Positions 63,227-64,000 of a DNA stretch of 64,000 nt are shown piece after piece (position 1 is the first letter of the stretch; each line of letters begins with the position of its first letter). Source of the stretch: AWTP1-13 sp963820375 (lineage in GTDB: Bacteria > Pseudomonadota > Alphaproteobacteria > Rhizobiales > Hyphomicrobiaceae). The position numbers were made by a program, and so were the translations under genes. Below the pieces are notes generated by a model. The model made no database searches and was not told the DNA's origin. It saw only the letters and a list, made by a program, of their open reading frames with translations. The DNA is taken from NCBI GenBank assembly GCA_963820375.1, contig CAWFZX010000038.1, positions 59,915 through 123,914 of the forward strand. Reading direction: 5' to 3'.

Positions 63227-64000
63227 CTAGATGATGTCGGCTGCCGGCTTGGCCGATACTGGGGGCCAAAGCAGATTGAATGAGCTTTTGATGACGGGTG
63301 CAAGCGAGACGGCAAGAAAGACGGTTCCGGCTGCCATACCAATCAATCCCGAGCCGGTCCCGGAAATTGCGTATTGAACCAGTGTCAGGACGGCCGTCCA
63401 GCTAACAAGTCGGAGTATGAGGGTCCCGATCTCCTGCCAGATCGACCCGAGCAGCCGAAGGACAACCACGAGCCGCACGATATTTGTAAGCATCCCCACT
63501 ATCGAGAGCGCCGCCACCAACCCGACGGCATCCAATCCGAAGCGCGGCCCGCTCAAGGCGATGCCGATTAGAACTAGATCCGATACCACCTGCATGACAA
63601 CTCCGACCTGTTGCCGACCAAGAACATCGAATATGCGGTCGAGCCAGCCGGTAAGAAGGGTCGAGGCAGCCACAAACATGATCCACCATGCGAACTCGGC
63701 CAGATGCGGCCACTGGTCGCCGAGCGCCGTGAAGACAAAGGGCTCGAGCCAAACAATGCCGAATGCCAGCGCCGGGGCGAGGACCTCGACGAGCAGCAGG
63801 AGAACACGGTTGACCCGCTCCCTCAGCCGCACACGATCGTCGAGCTGCGCACCATAGGCGAGCACCACCTGCCGGAGAGCCTGGGACAACATCGCAGAAG
63901 GGGCTGTCACGACCTGCCTGGCAACGTAGAATGCGCCCAGCACTCCGAGCGAGTAGCTGCCCGCGAGCGCAAGCTGGAGGACGCGCTCAGACAGACCGGC
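63227..64000 (-). CDS. Wzx-like polysaccharide flippase, 5' end cut by the window
   Basis: The frame is open to the right edge of the window. The visible 257 residues (the C-terminal part) have about seven hydrophobic helices with the MOP-superfamily pattern of O-antigen/exopolysaccharide flippases (for example GAFYVARQVVTAPSAMLSQALRQV read in two parts). Such proteins move lipid-linked repeat units across the inner membrane. It probably heads this minus-strand gene run, with its start outside the window. Confidence 0.82.
   Translation of the reverse strand, partial: AGLSERVLQLALAGSYSLGVLGAFYVARQVVTAPSAMLSQALRQVVLAYGAQLDDRVRLRERVNRVLLLLVEVLAPALAFGIVWLEPFVFTALGDQWPHLAEFAWWIMFVAASTLLTGWLDRIFDVLGRQQVGVVMQVVSDLVLIGIALSGPRFGLDAVGLVAALSIVGMLTNIVRLVVVLRLLGSIWQEIGTLILRLVSWTAVLTLVQYAISGTGSGLIGMAAGTVFLAVSLAPVIKSSFNLLWPPVSAKPAADII

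Noticed and set aside
1..64000. CRISPR arrays, rRNA genes, prophage or replication origin
   Set aside because: No regularly spaced direct repeats, no rRNA sequence, no phage structural genes and no origin-type repeat clusters were noticed anywhere in the window.

Overview
The window comes from a high-GC alphaproteobacterium, most likely of the Hyphomicrobiales/Rhodospirillales type. This rests on gene content and order: a full 14-gene nuo operon running directly into birA, RNase J, methylmalonyl-CoA epimerase, a DUF1467 membrane protein, short (editing-domain-free) prolyl-tRNA synthetase and lolC-lolD, plus the group gph / gabD / rpiA / DUF2059 / gor. No species can be named from sequence alone.

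Layout. 1-0.7 kb: end of an unidentified gene. 0.9-16 kb: complete respiratory complex I operon nuoABCD-(orf)-EFGHIJKLMN, with one extra small membrane-protein gene between nuoD and nuoE. 16-23 kb: housekeeping run on the same strand (birA, rnj, mce, DUF1467, proS, lolC, lolD). 23.2-25.4 kb: two translationally coupled polyamine genes (ornithine decarboxylase-like and agmatinase-like) ended by a good intrinsic terminator. 25.7-28.9 kb: a large class III cyclase/AAA ATPase/TPR regulator whose base composition looks poorer in G+C than its neighbours. 28.9-32 kb, minus strand: MFS exporter, tRNA-Val(CAC), aldo/keto reductase, TusA-like protein. 32-43.5 kb: RND/MMPL exporter, threonine aldolase, gph, gabD, rpiA, DUF2059 protein, glutathione reductase, SDR, EamA permease and two very small envelope proteins.

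44-64 kb is a surface-polysaccharide locus, almost all on the minus strand. Read in the direction of transcription it holds: a Wzx-like flippase (cut by the window end); a HisH/HisF/WbpG-like trio that in other bacteria amidates a sugar; a DegT aminotransferase relic; a GT11-like transferase; a CgeB-like glycosyltransferase; a perosamine-synthase-like DegT aminotransferase; two methyltransferases flanking an IS110 relic; a secreted protein with an Asp/Glu-rich motif; a WcaI-like glycosyltransferase; another DegT aminotransferase; a GT4 glycosyltransferase; a phytanoyl-CoA-dioxygenase-like oxygenase; and a VanZ-like membrane protein. A NusG/RfaH-like antiterminator gene and a LuxR-type regulator lie at its distal edge.

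The most striking pattern is that every broken gene found lies in this locus or at its edge: the LuxR regulator (one frameshift), the secreted protein (two compensating frameshifts), the CgeB-like transferase (one frameshift), a multiply damaged DegT relic and an IS110 relic. No broken gene was found in the first 43 kb. This looks like a fast-turning-over surface antigen locus, although raw-read or assembly error cannot be excluded. No wholly new system could be proven. The best candidates for novelty are the secreted protein at 52.6-54.0 kb, the sugar-amidation trio in this context, and the 2OG-oxygenase embedded in the locus.
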